Positions 1-7,540 of a stretch of 55,767 bases of DNA are shown piece after piece. The stretch is from Planococcus sp. APC 4015. GTDB taxonomy: Bacteria; Actinomycetota; Actinomycetes; Actinomycetales; Microbacteriaceae. Every line of letters begins with the position of its first letter. The stretch's first letter is position 1. The stretch spans positions 1 to 55,767 of the forward strand of contig JASDDH010000024.1 in the NCBI GenBank assembly GCA_030407505.1, written 5' to 3'. Below the pieces are notes generated by a model. That model searched no databases. It saw nothing but the letters and a program-made list of their open reading frames with translations, and was not told the DNA's origin. A program made the translations under genes and the position numbers.

Positions 1-1008
1 GGCGACGGGCTCGAGCACGGCCGCGGCGCTGGCCGCGGCATCCGTCGACTGCTCGTCCTGGCGGCAGCTGAAGGTCATGCGGTAGGCCGTCGGCGTCGTG
101 CCGAGCGCACGCGCGAAGTTCTGCCGCAGCACCGCCGCCGAGCCGAACCCGCTCTCGTAGGCGACGCGATCCAGTCCCAGGTCGGTCTTCTCGAGCAGAC
201 GCTGCGCGTGGATGATGCGCTGCCGCGACAGCCAGGCCGCGGGCGTCGCGCCGAAGTCGGCCTTGAACCGACGCGCGAACGTGCGCGGAGACATGTGCGC
301 CTTCGCGGCGAGCTGGTCGACGGAGAGGTCGTGGCGCAGGTTGTCGAGCATCCAGTCGCTGACCGGGGCGAGGGACTGCGACTGAACCTGCGGGAGCGGG
401 TGGTCGATGAACTGCGCCTGCCCGCCGTCGCGCTGCGGGGGCACGACCATGCGCCGGGCGATGCGGTTCGTGACCTCGGCGCCGAGCACCTGACGCAGCA
501 GGTGCAGACACGCGTCGATGCCGGCGGCGGTGCCGGCGCTCGTGATGATGCGGCCGTCCTGCACGTAGAGCACGTCGGGGTCGACGTCGATCCGGGGATA
601 CATCGACGCCATGGTCTCGGCGTACATCCAGTGGGTCGTCGCCCGGCGGCCGTCGAGCACACCCGAAGCCGCGACGACGAACGATCCGCTGCAGACGCTG
701 AGCACCCACGCACCGCGATCGACCGCACGCCTGATCACGTCGAGCACGCGCTCGTCGACGCGGCCCCACGTCGCCCGCGGAATCGGAGCGGCGATCACGA
801 GGTCGGCCTCATCGGCGAACGTCAGGTCGTGGTCGACGTTGATCGAGAACCCGAGGTTGCTGCGGATGACGCCCGGCTCGGCGGCCACGATCCGGAAGTC
901 GAACGGCTCGATCCCGTCATCGGATCGATCGAGCCCGAACGCCTCGCACGCGAGGCCGAACTCGAACGGGGCGAACCCATGCTGGACGATGAGTGCGACG
1001 GTCCTCAT
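1..1008 (-). CDS. GlxA/AraC-family transcriptional regulator (C-terminus beyond left edge)
   Basis: Starts at the ATG complementary to 1006-1008 and stays open for 336 codons to the left edge, so the extreme C-terminus is missing. The first ~170 residues form a DJ-1/PfpI (class I glutamine amidotransferase-like) fold, with the nucleophile-elbow-like stretch LSVCSGSF. Residues ~215-315 hold two AraC-type helix-turn-helices (LAAKAHMSPRTFARRFKADF, then VAYESGFGSAAVLRQNF). This architecture is typical of GlxA-like regulators, whose PfpI domain usually acts as a ligand sensor rather than an enzyme. The gene diverges from the 38-aa peptide gene at 1096. The shared 87-bp gap carries several inverted repeats that could be its operator. 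The target regulon is unknown. Confidence 0.9.
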   Translation of the reverse strand, partial: MRTVALIVQHGFAPFEFGLACEAFGLDRSDDGIEPFDFRIVAAEPGVIRSNLGFSINVDHDLTFADEADLVIAAPIPRATWGRVDERVLDVIRRAVDRGAWVLSVCSGSFVVAASGVLDGRRATTHWMYAETMASMYPRIDVDPDVLYVQDGRIITSAGTAAGIDACLHLLRQVLGAEVTNRIARRMVVPPQRDGGQAQFIDHPLPQVQSQSLAPVSDWMLDNLRHDLSVDQLAAKAHMSPRTFARRFKADFGATPAAWLSRQRIIHAQRLLEKTDLGLDRVAYESGFGSAAVLRQNFARALGTTPTAYRMTFSCRQDEQSTDAAASAAAVLEPVA

Positions 1009-1023
1009 GGGCGACCTTCCCGG

Positions 1024-1096
1024 TGGCAGTAATCGTGCGAACTGTGTCCAGTCTGCCACTCGTGGCAGTCCTAACGCAATCGTAGCGTTACTGCCA
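1024..1096. promoter_or_regulatory. Nested inverted repeats between divergent genes
   Basis: Three dyads lie in the short divergent gap: TGGCAGTAA at 1024-1032 with its complement at 1088-1096; CTGCCAC-TC-GTGGCAG at 1053-1068; and TAACGC-N7-GCGTTA at 1072-1090. The core TGGCAG therefore occurs three times. This is plausible as an operator for the GlxA-like regulator, but no binding site is known for it. Confidence 0.4.
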
Positions 1097-1212
1097 TGTT
1101 CATCGTTCTCGCTCTCACCGCTCTGGCGGCCTTCGCCGTCGCCTCCACCGTCGCCGCGCTCACGAACGACGGCTACCGGCAGGTCCCCACCGATCGCACC
1201 CGGCTCCCCTGA
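1096..1212 (+). CDS. Small single-pass membrane protein, 38 aa
   Basis: The frame opens with MFIVLALTALAAFAVASTVA, a clear hydrophobic helix. A short polar tail follows (TNDGYRQVPTDRTRLP), then TGA. It diverges from the GlxA-like regulator and is convergent with the glycosyltransferase at 1225-2472, with only 12 bp between stops. No Shine-Dalgarno sequence is obvious, so a leaderless start is possible. Function is not recognised. Tiny membrane proteins of this shape with a basic, proline-containing tail are common in Microbacteriaceae. Confidence 0.6.
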   Translation: MFIVLALTALAAFAVASTVAALTNDGYRQVPTDRTRLP

Positions 1213-1224
1213 CCGGCGCCCCGG

Positions 1225-2472
1225 TCAGGCCCGCACGCGGTCATAGACCTCGACCATCGCCGCGGTGCGCGACGACTGCCGGAACCGCTCGCGAATAGTC
1301 GGATCCGGCGTCACCGCGTCACCCGAGACGATGTCTGCGGCCGCCCGGCGGATCGTCTCGGCGAGGGCCGCCACCGACGCATCCGCCGAGGCCGGTGCGG
1401 CATCCACACCGCCGCCGACGGCCCAGAAGCCCGACCCCAGCTCGGCCGCGAGGTCGGGGTCGCTGACGATGGCCGGCGTGCCGAGCGACGCGGCCTCGAA
1501 GATCGTCATGCCCTGCGTCTCGAAGCCGATCGAAGTCTGCACGACGGCATCGGCTGCGGCGATCCGGCGCAGGGTGTCGGCGTACGGCATCCGGCCCGCG
1601 AAGACGACGGATGCCGCGCCCGCGCCCCTCTCGACGAGTCGTCGGGCCTCGGTCAGCTGACCGCCACCGCCGATGACCTCGACGTCGACGGTCGCTCCCG
1701 ATGCGGCGACCGCCTCGAGGAAGGGCAGCAGGCGCTTCTCCGGGCTCATGCGCCCGAGCCACACCAGCCGGGGCGCGCCGGGCGCGCGCGCCTCGGGCGA
1801 TCCGTCGGGGCCCTGAGCCTGTCGAAGGGTCTCATCGAGGAGCCCGTCGTCGATACCGTTCCAGATCACGTCGACGCGCGAACCCGAGCCCGGCACGACC
1901 CCGTGGGCTTCGAGCCGGCAGGCGAAGTGCGTCGAGGGCGCCGTGACGGCATCCGATCTCTCAGCCATCCGGCGCAGGAACGCCCAGCCGTCGGAGCCCG
2001 GCGAGGACGAGCCGAGTGAACGGCGTTCCCACGCGTTCAGCGCCCGCAGCGTAGTGGTGGGAAAGGGCGCCGTCGCCTCGATGCCGACGTCGACGCGATT
2101 GTGCATCGTGTGCACGACCGGCAGCGCGTGGCGGGCGGCGAAGCGGTGACCCGTGAACGCCCCCCAGAAGTCGGCCTGCACGTGCACGACGTCGACAGGC
2201 GGACGCCCGGCGAGCCCGCGATCGACCCACCGGTCGGTGCGCGAGCCCGGGAGCGTCATCGAGTACTCGCGATCAGGAGTGATGGGCACCGACGGGGTAT
2301 CGAGGTACGCGGCATCCCAGGCGACGGATCGTGCGCGGGCACCGTGCAGAGCGGGCGCGACGAGCGTGACCGTGTGCCCCGCCTTCTCGAGGAACCGTCG
2401 CTGCAGCCGCATCGACACCTGCGCCCCGCCGAGCGACTCGACGTGCTGATCGCCGAACATCACGACGTGCAC
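1225..2472 (-). CDS. Glycosyltransferase family 4
   Basis: 415 aa with a GT-B fold. The N-terminal Rossmann half starts MHVVMFGDQHVESLGGAQVS, typical of sugar transferases acting on lipid or exopolysaccharide acceptors. The C-terminal nucleotide-sugar half contains LVWLGRMSPEKR and the retaining-GT E-x7-E motif (E-TQGMTIF-E, around residue 325). It lies 5 bp downstream of a second GT4 gene (2478-3695), so the two are probably co-transcribed and may act in one glycolipid or polysaccharide pathway. The donor and acceptor cannot be read from the sequence. Residues around 217-224 (LRQAQGPD) are encoded by a dispersed repeat element lying inside the gene. Confidence 0.85.
   Translation of the reverse strand: MHVVMFGDQHVESLGGAQVSMRLQRRFLEKAGHTVTLVAPALHGARARSVAWDAAYLDTPSVPITPDREYSMTLPGSRTDRWVDRGLAGRPPVDVVHVQADFWGAFTGHRFAARHALPVVHTMHNRVDVGIEATAPFPTTTLRALNAWERRSLGSSSPGSDGWAFLRRMAERSDAVTAPSTHFACRLEAHGVVPGSGSRVDVIWNGIDDGLLDETLRQAQGPDGSPEARAPGAPRLVWLGRMSPEKRLLPFLEAVAASGATVDVEVIGGGGQLTEARRLVERGAGAASVVFAGRMPYADTLRRIAAADAVVQTSIGFETQGMTIFEAASLGTPAIVSDPDLAAELGSGFWAVGGGVDAAPASADASVAALAETIRRAAADIVSGDAVTPDPTIRERFRQSSRTAAMVEVYDRVRA
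1811..1829. repeat. Dispersed CCTGAGCCTGTCGAAGG-type repeat inside a coding region
   Basis: The 19 bases at 1811-1829 are an imperfect palindrome (CCCT...AGGG) of the kind found scattered in Microbacterium and related genomes. Here the element is in frame within the glycosyltransferase and encodes LRQAQGP on the minus strand. That it is dispersed is prior knowledge. Only one full copy was noticed in this window, with a related motif downstream of HU near 52616-52634. Confidence 0.6.
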
Positions 2473-2477
2473 GGGCG

Positions 2478-3695
2478 CTACTCCGGCAGGGGTTCGTCGC
2501 GGTACAGCGCCTCGAACGTCGAGAGCGTGCGCTGGATGTCGTGGATCTTCACGCCGTCGAGCGACGCCTGCTGCATGCGCAGGCGCTCCTCGGGGGTCTG
2601 GGTGAGCACGGTGGTGAGCTTGGCGGCGAGCTCGTCGACGTTGCCCGGCTCGAACAGGTAGCCGTTCTCACCGTCGTGGACAAGGTGGGGCAGGGCGACC
2701 GCATCGGCGGCGACGATCGGAAGACCCGACGCCATGGCCTCCATGGTCGCGATGGACTGCAGCTCTGCGATCGAGGCGATGGCGAACACGCTCGCGCGCG
2801 ACAGGTAGCCGCGCAGCTCGACGTCGGGGGTGCGCCCGTGGAAGGTGACGCGGTCCTCGATGCCCAGCTCGGCGGCGAGACGCTCGAGGTTGCGCTGCTG
2901 GTCGCCCTTGCCGACGATGTCGAACGTGACGTCGAGTGCGGGGTCGAGCTTCGTGATCGCGCGCAGCACGACGTCGATCTGCTTCTCGGTCGTCAGTCGC
3001 CCGACGAAGACGATGCGGTTGCGATCGCGCGGCGAGAGATCGGGGGTGTAGTCACGAGCGTCGATGCCGCACGAGATCGGGATGACGTTCTCGATGGCGA
3101 TCGTCGACTCGAGGAAGTCGGCGGCGCGCCGGGTGGGTGTCGTGACGGCGCGGGTCAGCGCGAACGTCCGCTTCGCGTCGTCCCACGCGAGCTTGACGAC
3201 GACCTTGTCGAGGAAGGGCGGCAGCGTGGTGAAGTCGACGACGTTCTCGGCCATCACGTGGTTCGTGGCGATGATCGGGATGCCGCGCTTGCGCGCCTCG
3301 CGGGCGAGACCCCGCCCGATGACGATGTGCGACTGGATGTGCACGACGTCGGGCTTGACCTCGTCGAGGATGCGCCTCGAGTGGTGCTTGGTGCGCCAGG
3401 GCAGCGCGAACGTCAGCCAGTCGTGCGGCAGGTAGCGGAACGCCGGAAGACGGTGCATCGTCATGGGCTGCCCCTCGACGACCTCGGTGAAGGTGCCGTG
3501 CTCACGATGGGTGGCGCTCGGGGCCATCACGTGCACGTCGTGGCCGCGCTCGACGAGCCCTGCGGCGAGTCGCTCGGTGAAGCGGGCGGCGCCGTTCACA
3601 TGGGGCAGGAAGGTGTCGGTCCCGATGAGGACGGTGAGCGGGGGCTTGCTCACCGCATCGGCGGCGGAATCGGCGGGCGTCGCGTTTTCGGTCAC
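2478..3695 (-). CDS. Glycosyltransferase family 4, mannosyl/glucosyltransferase type
   Basis: 405 aa if started at the GTG complementary to 3693-3695, which gives the N-terminus VTENATPADSAADAVSKPP before the first beta strand VLIGTDTFLP. A longer frame exists, but it would run into the divergent gene at 3812, so the GTG is preferred; its ribosome-binding site is poor. Landmarks are the N-terminal NGAARFTERLAAGLVERGH segment, IVFVGRLTTEKQ, and the E-x7-E motif (AELQSIATMEAM) of retaining GT4 enzymes. It resembles actinobacterial enzymes that glycosylate phosphatidylinositol or diacylglycerol. The downstream GT4 gene begins 5 bp after its stop. Confidence 0.83.
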   Translation of the reverse strand: MTENATPADSAADAVSKPPLTVLIGTDTFLPHVNGAARFTERLAAGLVERGHDVHVMAPSATHREHGTFTEVVEGQPMTMHRLPAFRYLPHDWLTFALPWRTKHHSRRILDEVKPDVVHIQSHIVIGRGLAREARKRGIPIIATNHVMAENVVDFTTLPPFLDKVVVKLAWDDAKRTFALTRAVTTPTRRAADFLESTIAIENVIPISCGIDARDYTPDLSPRDRNRIVFVGRLTTEKQIDVVLRAITKLDPALDVTFDIVGKGDQQRNLERLAAELGIEDRVTFHGRTPDVELRGYLSRASVFAIASIAELQSIATMEAMASGLPIVAADAVALPHLVHDGENGYLFEPGNVDELAAKLTTVLTQTPEERLRMQQASLDGVKIHDIQRTLSTFEALYRDEPLPE

Positions 3696-3811
3696 GGGGA
3701 GGGCGGCCTGTCTGTGCGGCGGAGGCGCACGCGAGGTTGCTCGCGCGCCTGGCCAACTGTACCTGAGCGCCCGTTCCGCTTCCGGGAGCCCGGGCCGCTT
3801 ACGCTGGGAGC

Positions 3812-4405
3812 ATGCCTCGACTCCAGGCCGACGCCGACCAGGCCCTCTGGGTGCCCGTGACCGAATCACTCGGATGGCGCGGGCGGCGTCACCGCAAGGC
3901 CGCGATCCGGATGCTGCTCGCCCAGGCCAACCGCGCGATGGGCGCAGACGAGCGCCCGGGAAGCGGGGTCGCCGCGTGGGCGATGAGCCAGGCGGCTCCC
4001 CTGCTGATGCGTCGCGCCGCCGGTCGCGTGCTGGTGTGGGTGTGGAAGAGCGACCCGGAGCTGGTCGTCGTCATGGCCCAGGTGCAGGAGGCCACATCGC
4101 AGCTGCGCGCCGCACGGGCGATGATGCCGATGGAGTACGACGACACCGAATCCTTCCGCGGCACCTACCTCGGCGTCGGCGAGAAGCTGGCGATGCCGCT
4201 GCCGGCAGACCCGCGCACGCCTCCGTTCGCGACCTACACGTGGGACACCGTGACCCACTTCGTCACGGTGACGGCGGTGTGCGCCGACCGCGAGCGCTTC
4301 GGCACGGCGATCGGACAGGTCGACGACCTCGCGCGGTCGCTCCGGGTGGTCGACGACCTCGCCGTCGGCGAGAGCGCGGGAGTGCTGCGCATCGACCCGG
4401 CCTGA
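3812..4405 (+). CDS. Conserved hypothetical protein, 197 aa
   Basis: Begins MPRLQADADQALWVPVTESL, diverges from the glycosyltransferase operon, and ends in a tail rich in Asp and Val (IGQVDDLARSLRVVDDLAVG). No signal peptide or strong transmembrane helix is present. A moderately hydrophobic stretch (AAGRVLVWVWKSDPELVVVM) is more likely a core beta strand. Codon use matches the neighbours and the frame is uninterrupted, so it is a real gene. The family and role are not recognised. Confidence 0.65.
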   Translation: MPRLQADADQALWVPVTESLGWRGRRHRKAAIRMLLAQANRAMGADERPGSGVAAWAMSQAAPLLMRRAAGRVLVWVWKSDPELVVVMAQVQEATSQLRAARAMMPMEYDDTESFRGTYLGVGEKLAMPLPADPRTPPFATYTWDTVTHFVTVTAVCADRERFGTAIGQVDDLARSLRVVDDLAVGESAGVLRIDPA

Positions 4406-4410
4406 ACCAC

Positions 4411-4430
4411 CGGGGGGAACCTCACCCCCG
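4411..4430 (+). terminator. Possible short stem-loop terminator
   Basis: CGGGGG at 4411-4416 pairs with CCCCCG at 4425-4430 directly after the stop of the 197-aa gene. The stem is short and no T-run follows, so the call is weak. Confidence 0.3.
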
Positions 4431-4603
4431 CGCGCGGCCCCTGGAAGTTCGGCGATCCCGCGAGGCGAACAACCCGTGGCGCGGCATAACGCGACCCCTG
4501 GCCCGAGAGCGGGAATGCCGCCATCATGGCAGTGCTGCCACGTCTCATCCGCGTCCTCCGATGCGGACGGATGCCGCGGCCTCCAGCTCACGGAAGGAAC
4601 ACC

Positions 4604-5017
4604 ATGGCAGATTTCCGGTACGGACCGGTCGAGCTCTATCTCGTCGGGTTCGAAGGCGAAGCCCCGGACACGGGCGTGATCGACGCGCTCGGCGACCTCG
4701 TCGATGCGGGGACCGTGCGCGTCCTCGACTTCCTGATCGTCTCGAAGAGCGAAGACGGCGACATCACGATCGCCGAGGTCGAGGACGACGACTTCGCGCT
4801 GGACCTGCACGAAGTCGGTATCGCCGGCGAGGAAGACATCGAGGAGCTCGCCGAGCTCGTGCCGCCCGGCGGGTCGGCGGCGGTCGTCGCCCTCGAACTC
4901 GTCTACGCACGCGCCCTGGCCGAGAAGCTCGCCGCCTCGGGAGGCGTCGTGCTCAGCGCGGAGCGCATTCCGGCACCCATCGTCAACGCCATCGTCGACC
5001 TGGCCGACGAGAACTGA
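4604..5017 (+). CDS. DUF6325 family protein
   Basis: 137 aa from the ATG at 4604, chosen because GGAAGGA lies 6-12 bases upstream. The protein starts MADFRYGPVELYLVGFEGE and has the alternating hydrophobic/acidic pattern of the DUF6325/DUF1269 group, including VRVLDFLIVSKSEDGDITI, an acidic run VEDDDF, and RIPAPIVNAIVDLADEN at the end. No enzyme motif is visible. A small SHOCT-domain protein follows 12 bp downstream, and the two are probably one operon. This pairing is common in actinobacteria. The function is unknown, possibly a stress- or membrane-associated role. Confidence 0.8.
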   Translation: MADFRYGPVELYLVGFEGEAPDTGVIDALGDLVDAGTVRVLDFLIVSKSEDGDITIAEVEDDDFALDLHEVGIAGEEDIEELAELVPPGGSAAVVALELVYARALAEKLAASGGVVLSAERIPAPIVNAIVDLADEN

Positions 5018-5029
5018 AAGAGAGACATC

Positions 5030-5365
5030 ATGCTCAGAAGAGGACGCCCCGGGCTCATCGGCCTCGCCGCCCGCACCGCCGTCGTGGCCGGCACCGCCAG
5101 TGCCGTGAGCGGCGCGGTGGCGAACAGCCAGCAGCAGAAGTCGCAGGCCGCGTACGAGCAGCAGCAGTATCAGGCGGCGCAACAGCAGGCGCAGATCGAC
5201 GCCGCCGCGCAGGCCGCCGCCGCGCAGTACGCGTCGCCTCCGGCTCCCGCTCCCGCCGCCGGCGTGGACATCGTCGCCGAACTGCAGAAGCTCGCCGCAC
5301 TCAAAGAGGCCGGCATCCTCGACGACGCCGAGTTCGCCGCCGCGAAGGCCAAGCTCCTCGCCTGA
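5030..5365 (+). CDS. SHOCT-domain protein
   Basis: 111 aa. A short N-terminal hydrophobic region (GLIGLAARTAVVAGTASAV) leads into a Gln/Ala-rich low-complexity linker (QQQYQAAQQQAQIDAAAQA). The C-terminal ~30 residues are a SHOCT domain: DIVAELQKLAALKEAGILDD followed by EFAAAKAKLL. SHOCT domains are short helical hairpins thought to mediate oligomerisation. It is encoded just after the DUF6325 gene and followed by a strong bidirectional hairpin. Confidence 0.85.
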   Translation: MLRRGRPGLIGLAARTAVVAGTASAVSGAVANSQQQKSQAAYEQQQYQAAQQQAQIDAAAQAAAAQYASPPAPAPAAGVDIVAELQKLAALKEAGILDDAEFAAAKAKLLA

Positions 5366-5417
5366 GCGCCGCATGTGCACCCCGGGTTCGGGGCGCCGAA
5401 CACGGCCAGCCGCGAAA

Positions 5418-5458
5418 CGGCGACCGGCCGCCTTCACGGGGAAGGTGACCGGTCGCCG
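5418..5458. terminator. Bidirectional terminator hairpin
   Basis: CGGCGACCGG (5418-5427) is perfectly complementary to 5449-5458, and a second small stem (CCTTC/GAAGG, 5431-5445) sits in the loop. It lies between two convergent genes, the SHOCT gene and the ABC exporter subunit, and can serve both strands. Confidence 0.75.
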
Positions 5459-5470
5459 TCGTCGTACTGT

Positions 5471-7540
5471 CTAGTCTGCGGTGGCCGCGGCCGTGGGAAC
5501 CGCGCCCGTCTGCGCGCTGCCCGATGCCTCGGCGAGCGCGTCGTCGGCATCCGGATCCTGCGCCGCCTGTTCGAACTGCGACTGGTACAGCCGCCAGTAA
5601 GCGCCGTGGGCCGTGATCAGCTCGTCGTGCGAACCCTTCTCGACGATGTCGCCGTGCTCCATCACGAGGATCAGGTCGGCGTCGCGGATCGTCGAAAGCC
5701 GGTGCGCGATGACGAACGAAGTGCGCCCCTGACGCAGCAGGTTCATCGCCTGCTGCAGCAGCAGCTCGGTGCGGGTGTCGACCGACGAGGTCGCCTCGTC
5801 GAGGATCAGCACCGACGGCTGCGCGATGAAGGCGCGGGCGATGGTGATGAGCTGCTTCTCGCCCGCCGAGACGTTCGAGGCGTCCTCGTCGAGGACCGTG
5901 TCGTAGCCGTCGGGCAGCGAGTGCACGAAGCGGTCGACGCGGGTCGCCGTCGCGGCCTCGACGATCTCGTCGTCGGTGGCCGACTCGCGACCGTAGCGGA
6001 TGTTGTCGCGGATCGTGCCGGCGAAGAGCCAGGGATCCTGCAGCACCATGCCCGTGCGCGAACGCACGTCGTCGCGGGTGAGCTCCGCGATGTCCTGCCC
6101 GTCGAGGAGGATGCGCCCGCCGTCGAGCTCGTAGAACCGCATGATCAGGTTGACCAGCGTCGTCTTGCCCGCGCCGGTCGGCCCGACGATCGCGACCGTC
6201 TGACCGGGCTCGACACGGAACGACAGGTCGGTGATCAGCGGCCGCTCAGGGGTGTACGAGAACTTGACGTGCTCGAACTCGATGACGCCCTCGCCGTCGA
6301 CCGGCGTCGGTGCATCGGGTGAATCGGGCTGCTGCTCTTCGGCATCCAGCAGCTCGAAGACCCGCTCGGCTGACGCGACACCCGACTGCACGACGGCGGC
6401 CATGCCGCCCAGCTGCGACAGCGGCTGGGTGAACTGCTGCGAGTACTGGATGAAGGCCTGCACGTCGCCGAGGCGCAGCTGGCCACCGGCGACCATGACT
6501 CCGCCGAGCACCGCGATGCCGACGTAGGTGAGGTTTCCGATGAAGGTCATGCCCGGCATGATCACGTTCGAGAGGAACTGGGCGCGGAAGCTGGCCTGGT
6601 AGAGCTCCTCGTTCTCGGCCTCGAACTTCTCGCGCGAGTCCTGCTCGCGCCCGTAGACCTTGACCAGTGCGTGGCCCGAGAAGGACTCCTCGACGCGGGC
6701 GTTGAGCAGGCCCACCTTGCGCCACTGGATGCCGAACGCCTTCTGCGACTTCGGGCCGATGACCCCGAAGATGACCGCCATGAGCGGCAGCGAGACGAGG
6801 GCGACCAGCGCGAGCTGCCACGAGATGGAGAACATCATGAACAGCACGCCGACGACGGTCAGCACCGAGGTGAGTGCCGACGACAGAGACTGCTGCATCG
6901 TCTGCGTGATGTTGTCGATGTCGTTCGTCACCCGCGAGATGAGGTCACCGCGCTGCACCTTATCGAAGTACGACAGCGGCAGGCGGTTGATCTTGACCTC
7001 GACGTCTTGGCGCAGGCGCCACATGGTGCGCACCATGATGATGTTGATCACGTAGCCCTGGATCCACCCGAGCAGCGACGAGCCGACGTAGATCGCGAGC
7101 ACGGCCACGATCACCATGCGGAGCGCGTCGAAGTCGACGCCGGCGCCCACGGTGAAGTCGTTCATGGCCCCGACGATGTTGGCGAAGTCGTTCTGACCTG
7201 CGGCCTCGAGGGCGGCGACGACGTCTGCTTGCGACGTTCCGGGCGGGAACTGCTCGCCGAGCCCCGACGAGACGGCACCTTCGAAGATGAGGTTCGTCGC
7301 CTCGCCGAGGATCTTCGGCGCGATCACCGAGAGCACGACGCCGATCGCGCCGAGGATCGAGACGATAGTGAAGGCGACGGCGTGGGGCTTGAGAAGACCG
7401 ATGAGCCGGCCGAAGCTCTTGCCGAAATCGCTCGCCTTGCCGGGCTTCACGCTGTCCCAGTCGCCCGAGCTCTGTCGCGCCTGCTCGGCGAGCTCGAGTT
7501 CGAGCTGCTCTTCTTCGCTGAGGGTGTCGGGAGTGCTCAT
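5471..7540 (-). CDS. ABC exporter subunit with canonical ATPase residues (TMD-NBD fusion)
   Basis: 689 aa from the ATG at 7540, which overlaps the upstream stop as ATGA. A ~60-residue acidic N-terminal extension precedes a six-helix ABC exporter membrane domain (~residues 60-370). The ATPase domain follows: Walker A GPTGAGKTTL, Walker B SVLILDEATSSVD with the catalytic glutamate, and H-loop IAHRLST. Its signature motif is unusual, NVSAGEKQ instead of LSGGQ. The upstream partner has the opposite defects, so the two should form a heterodimeric exporter of the TM287/288 or MdlAB type with one consensus and one degenerate ATP site. The substrate is unknown, perhaps lipids or drugs. Confidence 0.9.
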   Translation of the reverse strand: MSTPDTLSEEEQLELELAEQARQSSGDWDSVKPGKASDFGKSFGRLIGLLKPHAVAFTIVSILGAIGVVLSVIAPKILGEATNLIFEGAVSSGLGEQFPPGTSQADVVAALEAAGQNDFANIVGAMNDFTVGAGVDFDALRMVIVAVLAIYVGSSLLGWIQGYVINIIMVRTMWRLRQDVEVKINRLPLSYFDKVQRGDLISRVTNDIDNITQTMQQSLSSALTSVLTVVGVLFMMFSISWQLALVALVSLPLMAVIFGVIGPKSQKAFGIQWRKVGLLNARVEESFSGHALVKVYGREQDSREKFEAENEELYQASFRAQFLSNVIMPGMTFIGNLTYVGIAVLGGVMVAGGQLRLGDVQAFIQYSQQFTQPLSQLGGMAAVVQSGVASAERVFELLDAEEQQPDSPDAPTPVDGEGVIEFEHVKFSYTPERPLITDLSFRVEPGQTVAIVGPTGAGKTTLVNLIMRFYELDGGRILLDGQDIAELTRDDVRSRTGMVLQDPWLFAGTIRDNIRYGRESATDDEIVEAATATRVDRFVHSLPDGYDTVLDEDASNVSAGEKQLITIARAFIAQPSVLILDEATSSVDTRTELLLQQAMNLLRQGRTSFVIAHRLSTIRDADLILVMEHGDIVEKGSHDELITAHGAYWRLYQSQFEQAAQDPDADDALAEASGSAQTGAVPTAAATAD

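Noticed and set aside
3463..5448. A 661-codon plus-strand frame spanning the 3812, 4604 and 5030 genes
   Set aside because: The three short genes inside it are recognisable in another frame with proper starts, while the long frame is Arg-rich and featureless.
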